The notes under the pieces were generated by a model. The model was not told the origin of the DNA. It saw only the letters and a list, made by a program, of their open reading frames with translations, and made no database searches. Below, piece after piece: positions 42,925 through 53,955 of a stretch of DNA of 64,000 bases. A program made the translations under genes and the position numbers. Origin of the DNA: Zygnema cylindricum. Its lineage: Eukaryota > Streptophyta > Zygnematophyceae > Zygnematales > Zygnemataceae. The stretch spans positions 1 to 64,000 of the forward strand of contig JBBHKE010002191.1 of the NCBI GenBank assembly GCA_037447655.1, in the 5' to 3' direction. Within the stretch, counting starts at the first letter, position 1, and every line of letters starts with the position of its first letter.

Positions 42925-45424
42925 GTGTTAAGATGTTTCAAAGAGTATAAAGTATGGAGTGAAAAACTACATTAAACCTGAATAAAAGAGATAAGAAGTG
43001 ATAACGGGAAAGAATACACCTCAAGGGAATTTGAAGAAAATATCTTAAAGAAGAAGGAATTCATCATGAGAAAACTGTTCCCTATAATCCGAAACAAAAT
43101 GGAGTAGCAGAAAAGAGTGAATAGAACTTTACGAGATATATCCAGAAGTATGTTAACTAATAAGAGGATAGGGTTGCAGTTTGGGGCAGAGTCTATGAAC
43201 TATGCTAATTTCATCAAAAATAGAGTCCTAACTTCAACAAATAAAGAGGAAACTCCGTATGAGAGGTGGACAGGAAGAAAGCCTGATTTGTCTAGTTTGA
43301 GAGTGTTTGGAAGTCAAGTCTACACTTTGGATTCCGATAAGAATAAATGGAAGTTAGAGGGGAGAGGGAAGCCAGGATATCTTGTAGGATATGATGAGAG
43401 CACAAAAGGATACCGAGTGTATGACTTGAAAAAGAGAGATATAATTCTGGTAAAACACATAGTGGTGATGAATGAAGAGAAGTCCATTGATTCATTCAAA
43501 TATAATAAGAAAGTCAAAATCAGATTTGAAACGGATCAGTTTTCTGACTTTGACTTTGAAAATGAAGAGAAGGAAGAGGGAGAAAAAGAAAAATCTGCAG
43601 ATCTACCAAAGGAGAAGGAGGAAAGGACAACATCCGAGGCAACGCCACAATACGAAGTGGAAACCGATGAGGAACTTGATGAGACACCGGAATTGGAAGA
43701 TAGGGGAGCTGAAAATCTCCCAAAACGAAACCCAAGGATGCCTTCCATACCGGCTCCGATTTTGAAGGGGGAAGAAGAAGTAGTAAACGACTTCAAGAAA
43801 GACAAGTAAATAACCAACTCACAAAGATGTCTCACCTAGATGAACCTCAAACATAGTTAGAGGCCATAAACACTCCAGAAAGTAGCTGGTGGATCACAGC
43901 TATAAATGAAGAAATGGCCTCTATCAAGGAAGCCAATACATGGGAGTTGGTAGATTGTACACCGGACCGAAAACCGATCGGATGTAAGTGGGTGTTTAAA
44001 CTTATTTTAAACCCGGATAATACCATTGAGAGGTACAAAGTTAGGTTAGTTGCAAAAGGTTATACTCAGAAAGAAGGGATAGACTACGAAGAAACCTTTG
44101 CACCTGTAGTCAGATTTCCTTCTGTTAGAATCCTTTTAAGTATAGCCGCAGCGGAGGATATGGAAATCCACCAGATGGATATTAAAATGACCTTTTTGCA
44201 CGGAGAGTTGGAAGAAGAAATTTACATGAGGCAACCGGAAGGATTCGTGGAAAGTGGGGAAGAAAGCAAAGTTTGCAAACTGATAAAATCACTCTATGGG
44301 CTTAAGCAAGCCCCGCGACAGTGGAATATAAAGCTAGACGAATTTCTGAACCGTTTGGGGTATATCAAAATTAGTTCAGATCACTCTATATATTTATTTG
44401 AGGATGAGAATGGAGTGATATTTATTACTATTTATGTGGATGATTTGTTGGTGTTAAGCAAGTCCTTAGATAAAATTAACAAAATAAAACAGGATCTTAG
44501 AAGCAATTTTGATATGAAAGATCTCGGCGAAGCAAAGTACATTTTGGGAATTCAGATGGAGAGAGATTAGAGGGAATATAATTATAAGACTCACTAAAAA
44601 AGAAGCAATCGGTAATATGCTAGAAAAATTTCAGATGGAAAAAGCAAACGAATGTACTCCTCCTATGGATTTGAAGAAAGTGTCTGAGGGGAGTGAAGAG
44701 AGAGGAATATTGATCATTAATGATGAGATGGATGAGATAGAAAGAAAATTTATGGAAAATATCCCTTATCAACAGATTGTAGGCAGTTTAATTTATTTTA
44801 TGAACTGTACCCGTCCGGATATAGCTGCAGCTATAGGTGTCTTTAGTAGAAGTCTAAATGAACCAAGAAAGAGAGATTGGGAGGCTGCCAAAAGGGTGAT
44901 GAGGTACCTGGTGACAAGGGAATTATGGTTACATTTGGGAGGGGAGCACACTGACATCACCACTTGGAGTGATGCCAGTTATGGAGATGTGCCTTTAAAG
45001 AGGTGTACGATTGCATGTGTTGCAAATTGGATCCGGTGCATGTTGTTGGAGTAGCAAGCAACAAAAAGTAGTTGCTCAGTCAACTATGGAGGCTGAATAC
45101 ACGGCTTCATGTGCTGCCACCAAAAAATTAATGTGGGTTAAATCTCTTCTTGAAGAACTTGGGTTCATGAAGTCTGGAACTCAAAATGTTTTTTGTGATA
45201 ATCAAGCTGCCATCTCTATTGCAGATAATCCGAAACATCACTTCAAAGCTAAGCATATGGATATTAGACTAAGCTTTGTCAGAGAGAAGGTAGAAAATAA
45301 AATTATTAAACTGGTTCATAAAACTGATAGAGAAATGATTGTAGACATGATGACAAAAGCAGTGCCTTCCCCTAAGTTGATTTATTGCAGAGAAAACTGT
45401 GGATTAAAATTGAAAAGTGACTAG
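42925..45424 (+). pseudogene. Copia B pol, integrase end, reverse transcriptase, RNase H
   Basis: From 42925 to 43116 the core is broken by stops and a frame change (SDNGKEY is still readable near 42998). It then continues with MNRTLRDISRS (43117..43809), reverse transcriptase 43914..44570 (KWVFKLILNPDNTIERYK, IHQMDIKMTFLHGELEEE, IYVDDLLVLS), connection 44617..45054 and RNase H 45011..45424 (AQSTMEAEYTASC, VDMMTKAV). There are at least four frame or stop defects. A decayed copia pol. Confidence 0.86.
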
Positions 45425-45437
45425 GAATTAAGGGGAG
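45425..45437 (+). promoter_or_regulatory. Copia B polypurine tract
   Basis: GAATTAAGGGGAG directly precedes the 3' LTR. Confidence 0.75.
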
Positions 45438-46326
45438 TGTTGAAAAGAGATAATTAATAGTTCACTTCCCTATTTTAGTTTTGCTTTAAAGAAAGAGAGT
45501 GAGGATCAAAGGCTCGCCATGGCTGCCGCCATATTTAGAAAGTGGCAGTTTTTTAAGTAAAGGGTATTTTACTAAAATGATGCCTAAGTCTATATTTGAA
45601 CCTGAGTCCTCTAGATTCCCTATAGCTTAACGCCTTAACCATTAAGGCGTTACGAAATGATCCGCGTGACGGGTTTCATAAATATATAAACATTAACGCA
45701 ACAGCTAATTAACAGCAGATTAACTAAAAGGAGCAATTTCTGCATGTACTCGAATCTAAACCATGTAAAATATGTTTTGATCGAACGGCCGGCATTATAG
45801 CCGCCACACGAAGTGAGATTTTTGCGGCATACGGAGATAGCGTCACGCGGTGCCACGTGGCGCCACATTATTTGATACAGGAGAAGATGGGAGGAGGAAC
45901 CATGGCTTCCGATTTGACAGGTGTCACCTTGTAGACCTTGTGGTACAATGGTTGTACAATAAGTACATCGCCCATTGTACCTTCTTGTACTATATTGTGT
46001 TCCTATTTGACTAGGGTTTAGTAGTAGGTAGTCGTGAGTAGGCAGACCGAGACTTAGTAATATTTAGGTACCTCTCTTTGTAAGAGAGCTTGTAACTATA
46101 AAGGTCATCTTTGACCAGCCATAACTTACTGCTCACGGGAGCAAATTCAGTGATTCTCTTTGCGTTTGACTCAAGGGAGTCTTGTCCTCACAGGGGTGAG
46201 AGTGGTCAGAATATTTGTGTGCCTGGGCGGCGCTTATTCAGCGGGAAAGTATAAGGGGCTAATATTATCCTCGAGGCTTTACATAGGCTGCTCATTCTGT
46301 GGGTCAATGGAGACCACAAAATTTCA
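45438..46326 (+). repeat. Copia B 3' LTR (889 bp)
   Basis: Starts TGTTGAAAAGAG and ends ATTTCA before AACCG. It differs from the 5' LTR at a number of positions by eye. Confidence 0.93.
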
Positions 46327-46378
46327 AACCGATTTTAAGTCTTTATGATCAAACACACGGTAAAAATTGCCTTTCGTA

Positions 46379-47400
46379 CTATAGCCCACAAAAATTTCGG
46401 GCCAACTCCTCGCCGCAAATTTCCCTTTTCTTTTCACTTGATCCATATATATATCGTAGCACGACATCCCCAAATTTGGAGATGACGGAGAGCCGATTTC
46501 CTCCCATAAAGTAATTCGAATGGTGTTTTATCACCGAAAACGGAAGTAAGTCTCCGATTACAATGTAATTGGCCGTGAGGATGGCATCTCCCCATAATGA
46601 GATACTTTGACCGGCCGAATGCACCATCGCCCTCACCATTTCTTGTAAGGTCCTATTCTTCCTTTCGGCTACTCCATTTGATCCCGGAGAATAAGATGAA
46701 GTGAATTGTTGGGTAATTCCTTTCACCTTACAATACCGCTCAAATGCGATAAACTTGCCTCCATTATCCGTACGAATGGCTTTTAATTTTTCGCTCGCAT
46801 TGTCTTTCGGCAAATGCATGCCACTCAATAAAAGTTTCAAGAGCATCTGATTTCCTCTTCAACAATCGAACCCATGAAAATCTCGAATAATCGTCAACGA
46901 TGACTATAATATATCGATTTCCTCCAAGACTCTCTTGCTTAATTTGTCCACATAGATCAACATGGACAAGCTCCAATGGATGTTGAGCCCGAAATTTCAC
47001 ATCTTTCGTAGGATGTGGTTTCCGAATTTGTCTTCTTTGACTACATCCATCGCATCCATTTACTTTTTCACCGGTATCAAGATCGAATCCCCTCACACAT
47101 GTCAATTGTATCATTCTCCTCAAATTTCCTTCCGATGTATGACACATCCGATGGTGCCATAATGATAAATTTCCCTTTAGTTCCGATATTTGATTTAGAA
47201 TGCCCGTAAAAGGAGCATTCTTCCTCGGTCGCCTCCATAATAGTCGACTATGCATTGAATTGGTGACTTCACCTTCGCCGATTAATTTGCCGTCGGCGCG
47301 ATATATGCGAATCGCCGAATCACCTCTAACGACTCGCTCCACAGCCCGAATTTGAGTGCCTCTTAATATATTCCGAACTGTCTGAATATAGGACATTCAC
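46379..47400 (-). pseudogene. Copia C pol, integrase part
   Basis: The integrase zinc region WHHRMCHTSEGN with CDGC is near 47060..47160, and the core follows with VHVDLCG near 46965 and RTDNGGKF near 46765. GSNGVAERKNRTLQEM is near 46660. A frameshift near 46800..46770 separates core halves. It then runs into copia B at the AACCG target site. Confidence 0.85.
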
Positions 47401-47483
47401 TAGACGGCGCCTCGACACAGTTTCATTTCCAAATGGTCCACGGTAGATTAACGAACGGTACCTTGTACCAACGTAATTGTTTT

Positions 47484-48920
47484 TCACTGGCGGCAGGTTT
47501 GGCAGTAAGTGAATAAAACAAGCGTCCGTACTGCGTGGTGAGACGCTCCCTTGTCTATAATCCACTCTCTTTCGTGTGCGTCGTCGCGTGCGTCACTTAG
47601 TAAATAAATAGTGAGGTGGAGACAAGTGAACGTTTGTTCTCCTTCACCTTCTTCCATATTTCCCAAGTCGACAAAATTTCCATGGTTGCCGCCATGGCCG
47701 CCATAACGTCCATGACCACGACCACCGTCATGTCCGCGACCATGTCCTCCAAAACTGCGACCGCCTCTTCCTCCTCCGGTATTGAATTTAGAGTAGTATT
47801 GTTGACTTGTATGGCCTAATTTTCCGCAATTGAAGCATTCTCTCTCTTTATCCGGACAAGAGGCCGAAATATGTCCGGGCCGATTGCAACGGAAACACAA
47901 GACGTTGCTATTATCATTCTGGACGGACCGAGGTCTTAGATTTCCGCTCCTATCATGCCATTTTCCACGACCTCTCGGACCTCCTCCTTTTCCACCCCCT
48001 CTTCCACGGAAATAATGCAAATCCGCGAATTCGGGAGCGGTCACATTCAAGGATCCAACGCCCAAAGATCCTTTTGAGGAAATGATACGATTACTCTCCG
48101 CCATCTTCAAATAATTCACAATAAATTCGTAAGTATTATTTTCCCTCGCAAGTAAAATCTCCTTGAGGTGGATCCACTTATCCGGTAATGCGTTCAAAAA
48201 TCCGATTACTTTGTCCTCCTCCGTAATCACTCTCCCATTGTTTAGAAGTTGCTCCACAATAATATTGAATCTCTTCACGACTTCGTCAAAAGATTCATTG
48301 GATTTAATTTTGAATTGCATAAAATCGGAAAACACATATTGTCCCTTGTTTTGGATTCCCCTCTCAAATTGGGATTCCAACGCCTTCCAACATCCATGTG
48401 CGGTGCTATGCGTGAGGAAATGATCATGCACGGACACCGAACATGTTTGCATCAATCCGGTGATGGCCGCAAGATTCTTTCGCTTCCACAACCGCCAAGC
48501 CTTCACATCTCCGACCAGCATTTTTTCTTCTCCGTTTACGACTTTCCAAAGACCTCTCAAAATCAATTGAGCTCGAATATACTTCTTCCAAGGAGGATAA
48601 TTCAAATCATTGAAGACCACGGTCTTTCCGGGCATTTGAAACATTTCCACTCCTCCTTGACTATCCTCCTCTAAATCGGAATCATCATCTAGCTTTTGAT
48701 TCCCCTTATTATCTTTCTCTTTCTTCGCCCCTTCATCATCATCATCGAAATCTCCTCCATCCGGATCGGGATCCGGCTCACCGTGAGCTAATTCATCAAA
48801 TCTCCTATCCACGGCCGAGAACTTCTCATCAATCCGACGCATGAAATTATCCAAATACTCTCGCATTTGATTGTCGGACATTGAGCCACCGACACTTCTA
48901 TTTTGATCAAATGAATCCAT
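47484..48920 (-). pseudogene. Copia C gag and start of protease
   Basis: The likely start is the ATG at 48920 (MDSFDQNRSVGG). The frame stays open upstream only because it crosses a (TC)n tract. It has an acidic segment (DPDPDGGDFDDDDEG) and a copia gag core (LNYPPWKKYIRAQLILRGLW, then LLARENNTYEF). A first CCHC knuckle is CFRCNRPGHISASC. A second has lost its last cysteine (CFNCGKLGHTSQQY). The protease motif reads WIIDKGAS where DSGAS or DTGAS is usual. The frame then breaks at 47484. Confidence 0.85.
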
Positions 48921-48964
48921 GGGGAATGATGACTCAAATGCGGCTCCGATAAAGCTGAACTCTC

Positions 48965-49195
<231 letters not shown>

Positions 49196-49470
49196 CCCTC
49201 CTACCGACCTGGTCAAGTCTGGGAAGGAAAGTCTGGGAAGGAAAGCGGCAGCCACAGGAAGAGGAGAAATGGAGACTGGGAGGTATAGAAGAGAAGACAA
49301 GGAGGCAGCCTTGAATGGAGACGAGAGGGCAGTTGAGGGAAGGGAAGGAGAGGAGAGCGACGTTACCAAAATTCAAATAGTGTTAGGAATTTTGCGAGGC
49401 CTTTCGTTCATTTTCTTTTTTGAAAGGGAGCGCGGGAAAGTAACGGTTTAACCTTTATGATCGTCACGTC

Positions 49471-50054
49471 ACGATTCAATTTCTAATTCGAACATCATAG
49501 ATGTCCTATTCGTACGGATTTGGACTTTTCCTAAAACTTAGTTTTCGTTTGTTTCGCAAATTTCGTTGATTTCGTACGTTCACACTGTACGTAAAATTGT
49601 ACGGGCATTTAAAAAAAAAATGTTGCTTCATTTGCGCACACGTATTTTCATCTGTCCCCCCACTCCGTCTTCAGAACGAAGACGCCATAAATTCCGCCGC
49701 TCGGCGCTACTGTAGTTCGTTGCACTTTCCAGTTTTGCTTCATTTTCGCGCGGCCGCGCGCGTATTTTTATCTGTCCTCCACTCTGTTTTCAGAAGGAAG
49801 CCGCCATTGGTAGACGCCTTAAATTCCGCCGCTCGCCGCTAGTTCGTTATACTTTTCAGTTTTTTAGGGTAGTGAATATTTAAAAAATTTGAAATTTGAA
49901 AGTCAATAAAAAGTACGAATTTTATGACGAATTTTATAAAATTTGAAATTGTTTTATGCGCACTCTCTGTAGTATTCGTTAGTTTACTCCTTGCGTTTTA
50001 TGCGCATAGGACATCTACGGCGAACATCCTTTTTTATCGTTCGAATTTGATTCT
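49471..50054. mobile_element. Possible MITE with imperfect TIRs
   Basis: Left end TTCGAACATCATAGATGTCC (about 49487) and right end ATAGGACATCTACGGCGAAC (about 50006) are imperfect inverted repeats, followed on the right by GTTCGAATTTGATTC. No clear target duplication. Confidence 0.35.
49623..49858. repeat. Diverged tandem repeat, ~112-bp unit x2
   Basis: The two units share TTGCTTCATTT, CGTATTTT(C/T)ATCTGTCC, CGCCATAAATTCCGCCGCTC or close variants and TAGTTCGTT. A short plus-strand frame (49597..49842) shows the same repeat in protein and is probably not a gene. Confidence 0.75.
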
Positions 50055-50182
50055 CAATACAAAATTAATTATTTATTGAATTTACGTTTTTTTTTTTTTT
50101 TCTGTGGACTTGAATGTAATGCATATTGTCATTCTGCTTTTGCATTGATTGGTTAAAATGAAGGCAAGCTTTTAGTTGATTA

Positions 50183-50399
50183 CACCCTGAATCTCTATTA
50201 GTGTTAATAATTTTTTCGCCACTTTAAACATCTTTTCTCCGTACACACTTGTCCGATTTTCAATTTGAGACCGCCAATCTGAAGCTGAGAATCTTAACTT
50301 TCAATCTCAACCGTCAGATCCACAATCCGACATGTGTGTACTGAGAAAAGATGTTTTAGGAGACCAAAAAACCATTAACTCTAATAGCGATTCACGGTG
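50183..50399. mobile_element. 217-bp hairpin MITE, copy 2
   Basis: Left terminus CACCCTGAATCTCTATTAG at 50183, right terminus CGATTCACGGTG ending at 50399, TA on both sides. Long inverted arms: TTTTCTCCGTACACACTTG on the left, ACATGTGTGTACTGAGAAAA on the right. Confidence 0.85.
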
Positions 50400-50490
50400 T
50401 AACTTTAAATTACACGTTTTTGTTCCTCCGTTGCTTCAGATTCCAACCAGGCTGAAGGCTTGTTATCTCATTCAGATGCTTTTACCGCTA

Positions 50491-50708
50491 CACCGTGTAT
50501 CGCTATTAGTGTTAATGTTTTTTTAGCCGCTTAAAACATCTTTTCTCCGTACACACATGTCGGATTATGGATCTGACGGTTGCGATTCAAAGATCAGATT
50601 CTCATCTTACGATTGGCGTTCCCCATGTAAAAATCAGACAAGTGTGTACAGAGAAAACATGTTTTAATTGGCCAAAAAAAAATTTAGCACTAATAGAAAT
50701 ACACGGTG
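50491..50708. mobile_element. 217-bp hairpin MITE, copy 3
   Basis: Left terminus CACCGTGTATCGCTATTAG at 50491, right terminus ATACACGGTG ending at 50708, TA on both sides. Same hairpin arms as copy 2. Confidence 0.85.
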
Positions 50709-51736
50709 TAACCTCATCGTTGTAAGTGCTGTCCATAGTTGTACCACATTATACTCTTTCAGAATGTATATTTCAGTGGTTTTTCATGTTTTGGTATCCG
50801 TCAATGTTTCCAAAATAGTCTTTTGATGATGGACTTTATGTGGGGTATTTTTTAACAAGTAGAACTTCAGATTATTGCTTAACTCATCCTCACTTCATCA
50901 TCCTCAATTTTTCTTCCTTTGTGATGATGTTATATCGCACATTTACCGCATTTTGTCTTGTATTCATGTTTCATTATTATCGAGATTGTATTAACATAAA
51001 TCATGACCATCCATTAGGTCATTTGAGAATACAATGTCTGAATGATTAAGTACTTTACATTGAATTATGTGAATTTAGCAACTATTTCAGCCGCATTATT
51101 AGAAGTGTTGAAACCAAGTTGTTACTTGTGTACTTGACCGGTTTAATACAATTCGATTGCTTAATAAAGTGTTCGCATTATTGTCGAGAAAGGAGTTCAC
51201 ACCTGTATGGGGTTCAGGCACAAGCTTGGCTGTCCTATAGTTGAAGGGGCCAGTTTTTATTAATTTAACTCGTTAATTCCAACACTGTTTTTTTATGATT
51301 CTCCATTTTTTTAACTATAGTCAATATTTGAGCAGTTATAGCATTTCTCAGCATAAACCTCATGAGCCTCATCATAGAGATTCTCAGTCTCCTCAACCTG
51401 GTCACCTTCTAAGACTATGAATATTCTTACATAGAAAGCATTCGGTTTCCGTTGGAATGTGCAACCTTCCCTAGCTTTGTTTGGTTTGCATCTTATTTAA
51501 CGGAGTCAAAATGGCTAATGAATGGCTTAGCTGTTAATATTGCAGTATTTTGTTGTACATAATATTTGAATCAAAATGGTTTTAGCAAAACATCTCACCA
51601 CCAAAAAGATCAAATCTATTGGAGACCTATAGGAAGTGTCAAAACTCAAGCTTGGTATTGGTGTGGCCGTCCAAAACTCAGGACAGAATTGAAACCACCA
51701 CCTTGTCAGTCTTCAGTATGCATTGACGGAATGAAC
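50709..51736. other. Spacer without a recognised gene
   Basis: No coding region, RNA gene or complete mobile element is recognised. Confidence 0.4.
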
Positions 51737-51738
51737 TA

Positions 51739-51955
51739 CACCGCGAATCGCTATTTGTGTTAATGTTATTTTTGCCACTTAAAACATCTTTTCTCCGTAC
51801 ACACTTGACGGATTGTAGATCTGACGGTTGCGATTGAAAGGTAAGATTCTCAGCTTCTGATTGGCGGTCTCAAACTGAAAATTGGACTAGTGTGTGTGGA
51901 GAAAAGATGTTTTAAGTGGCGAAAAAAGCATTAACACTAACAGCGATACACGGTG
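51739..51955. mobile_element. 217-bp hairpin MITE, copy 4
   Basis: Left terminus CACCGCGAATCGCTATTTG at 51739, right terminus CGATACACGGTG ending at 51955, TA on both sides. The arms include GCCACTTAAAACATC and its inverted copy GATGTTTTAAGTGGC. Confidence 0.88.
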
Positions 51956-51957
51956 TA

Positions 51958-53383
51958 CCAGCTTGACACGTTTTCTTCTTCCATTTTCATGGTTAGGTGA
52001 CGTGGCACGAAAGTCCCAGTGTGTCTATCGCAAGGAATCAACAATGGACAAATGTTGATCGTTGCATTGCTTGTTGGGGCGTTTACCGGATATGGTGTGG
52101 TGGGCTTCAATAGCCACTTGTACACTGAAGGAGGATTTTTTTCACAAAATGGGCAGGTGGAAGTCTTTCATTCATTGAATCTCACATAGATGATATGTAT
52201 TATAGATATGTTTGTGTGCAATTAATTTGACTTTAAATGTGTTTTTTACTGTGATTGCCAGCTGTCCTCATCACTGCTCTTTGACATCTGTTCACTACTC
52301 ACTATTCACTACTCGATGATGTCTCTACGCATAATGGTTATATGGAGTGACCGGATCAAATTGCCTATTTATCTTGGATCCTGTATGAAACGGAAACAGA
52401 GGCCACAAGCTTATTCCAAAATACTACGGGGACGCTAGAGAGTGGAAGTGGACGGTAACCAGCCTTGGACTTTTGTGGTGAGAAGAGAGGAGCCTGGTGG
52501 AAAAATACAACATTGTGATACGTTATCTTGCATCATATCTCAATCAAGTCCTTTCCTCGCATCATATCTCAATTTATTTTCCTTTTAAACTGGTACCTTT
52601 ATTTAAGCTTTGTATTCATCCGGATGAAGGATGAAAATAACACTGTGTTAGGTGCTTATTGTCTACTTTTTCGAGGTCTGGGGATAAGAAATGATAAGAA
52701 AAAAGGGAACCGAGCTCAGCATTCTTCACCCGATGCCCTTTAAAGTGTTAAACTAAATTGACTCTGCAGGTCTATTTTTGTTGCACAGACCCTAAATTGC
52801 ATGACATCTACAGTGACTTTTCCTGTTTTTTTCTTTTTTTATCGCATGCCTTATGCTGTAAGACTCCTATGTCCTTAAGATGTTCTAAAAACACTGTCGA
52901 AACTCCATATCCTACCATGACTTCTTTTCTCATTTAGGGGTTGTAATAGACTATTAAAGCATTTACGGCTGTATGGCATTTCTTCATCAATAAGGTTTCT
53001 ACAATCTCCAGCGTTCGTAATATATCGTATAATACACATAGTATGGGTAACATAGCGTTTCCGATTGTTTATGCAAATTTGAACTATGATTAAACAACTG
53101 TAAAATCCAAGAGCATAAAAAGGAGCATGGAAAATTGTGTTTCCTTAAAGCTTCCAAACAAGAAAACAGAATGACTTGCTCTATAATACACCATACAGGT
53201 CCATAAACCTTTGAACCAACAAAACAAAAATAATGACGATAAAGGATGACAGATCAAAGATTAAAGATTGCCTTCCTTTTGGACCAATTGACCACCATTG
53301 TATTATCTTTGTACTGTCGCTCAAAAAATAAAGGAGAAAATAAACTTCCTAACCTTTTTCTTCAACTACCCTAACCTTTTTCT
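51958..53383. other. Spacer downstream of TTL without a recognised gene
   Basis: Holds a repeat shared with 36282..36345 (about 52045..52105). It presumably includes the 3' untranslated region of TTL (minus strand, just below 53384), but no poly(A) site is obvious. TAACCTTTTTCTTCAACTACC is duplicated in tandem just after the stop codon. Confidence 0.4.
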
Positions 53384-53955
53384 TCAACTACCTCTGTATG
53401 TGGTGTATGAAAACGGAGACAGTAGAACTGGCACATGGAAATGTTGACCTGTTTGAGATGGGGTCACCACAAATGTAACTGTCACTTCCGGGTAAAACCC
53501 GGAAGTTTTATGACACCTCGTAAAATATTCCTTCGTTTGGAAAGTAAGACGATAAACCCCAGGAGCCAAATAAGACGAAGGAGTCATCAACGATCCTGAC
53601 CGTCCATCGTTGTCCGTTTTTGACTTTCCAATTTGCAACCATCTCTCTTCTCCCAAAACACCTTTTTCAGAACCAGTACTTGTAGACAAGTTCCCGCTAT
53701 CTTCTCCAGAATCAATACTCCTCGAAAAATGCTCTAAACTGATTTCGATCCCGGAAGCCGGGGATCCGAGAGAAGCGTCGAGAACGTGAGTTGTGATTGG
53801 GGGGCGGAGGGAGGCACCGGATTGGCCTGCGGTTGGAGAACCCCACAAGGTGACTGGATTAGGAAGAAAAGAAGAGAGGGAAATCAAATTTTGAGGCTCC
53901 TCTTTAAGATGAGAGGCAAGCAAAGCGATTCGTCGGTCCATAGAGGAGGAAGACA
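53384..53955 (-). CDS. TTL: TTL last exon, PTS2 and HIU hydrolase domain
   Basis: Acceptor CTGCAG|TGTCTT. Encodes SSSSMDR, the PTS2 motif RIALLASHL (53906..53932), a linker, then RPPITTHVLDASLGSPA through DGRSG and HFHVPVLL to SYTTYRGS and TGA at 53384..53386. 572 bp. Confidence 0.96.

Larger units (their letters stand above)
40122..46326 (+). mobile_element. Copia-type LTR retrotransposon B, inserted in copia C
   Basis: LTRs are 40122..41010 and 45438..46326 (both 889 bp), starting TGTT(G/A)AAAAGAG and ending ATTTCA. The target duplication AACCG is at 40117..40121 and 46327..46331. The internal region encodes a copia gag-pol related to copia A but broken by stops and frameshifts. It uses the half tRNA-iMet primer site. 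Confidence 0.94.
37544..48920 (-). mobile_element. Copia-type retrotransposon C, decayed, split by copia B
   Basis: On the minus strand: gag 48920..47484, protease and integrase 47570..46379, then copia B with target duplication AACCG (40117..40121 and 46327..46331), then the link region, reverse transcriptase and RNase H 40116..38137, polypurine tract and 3' LTR below 38106. No matching 5' LTR is visible above 49200, so the upstream end is truncated or rearranged. Several stops and frameshifts make it inactive. It is older than copia B. Confidence 0.85.

Noticed and set aside
49597-49842. 81-residue frame with internal protein repeat
   Set aside because: It reflects the underlying 112-bp tandem DNA repeat, with no known domain.
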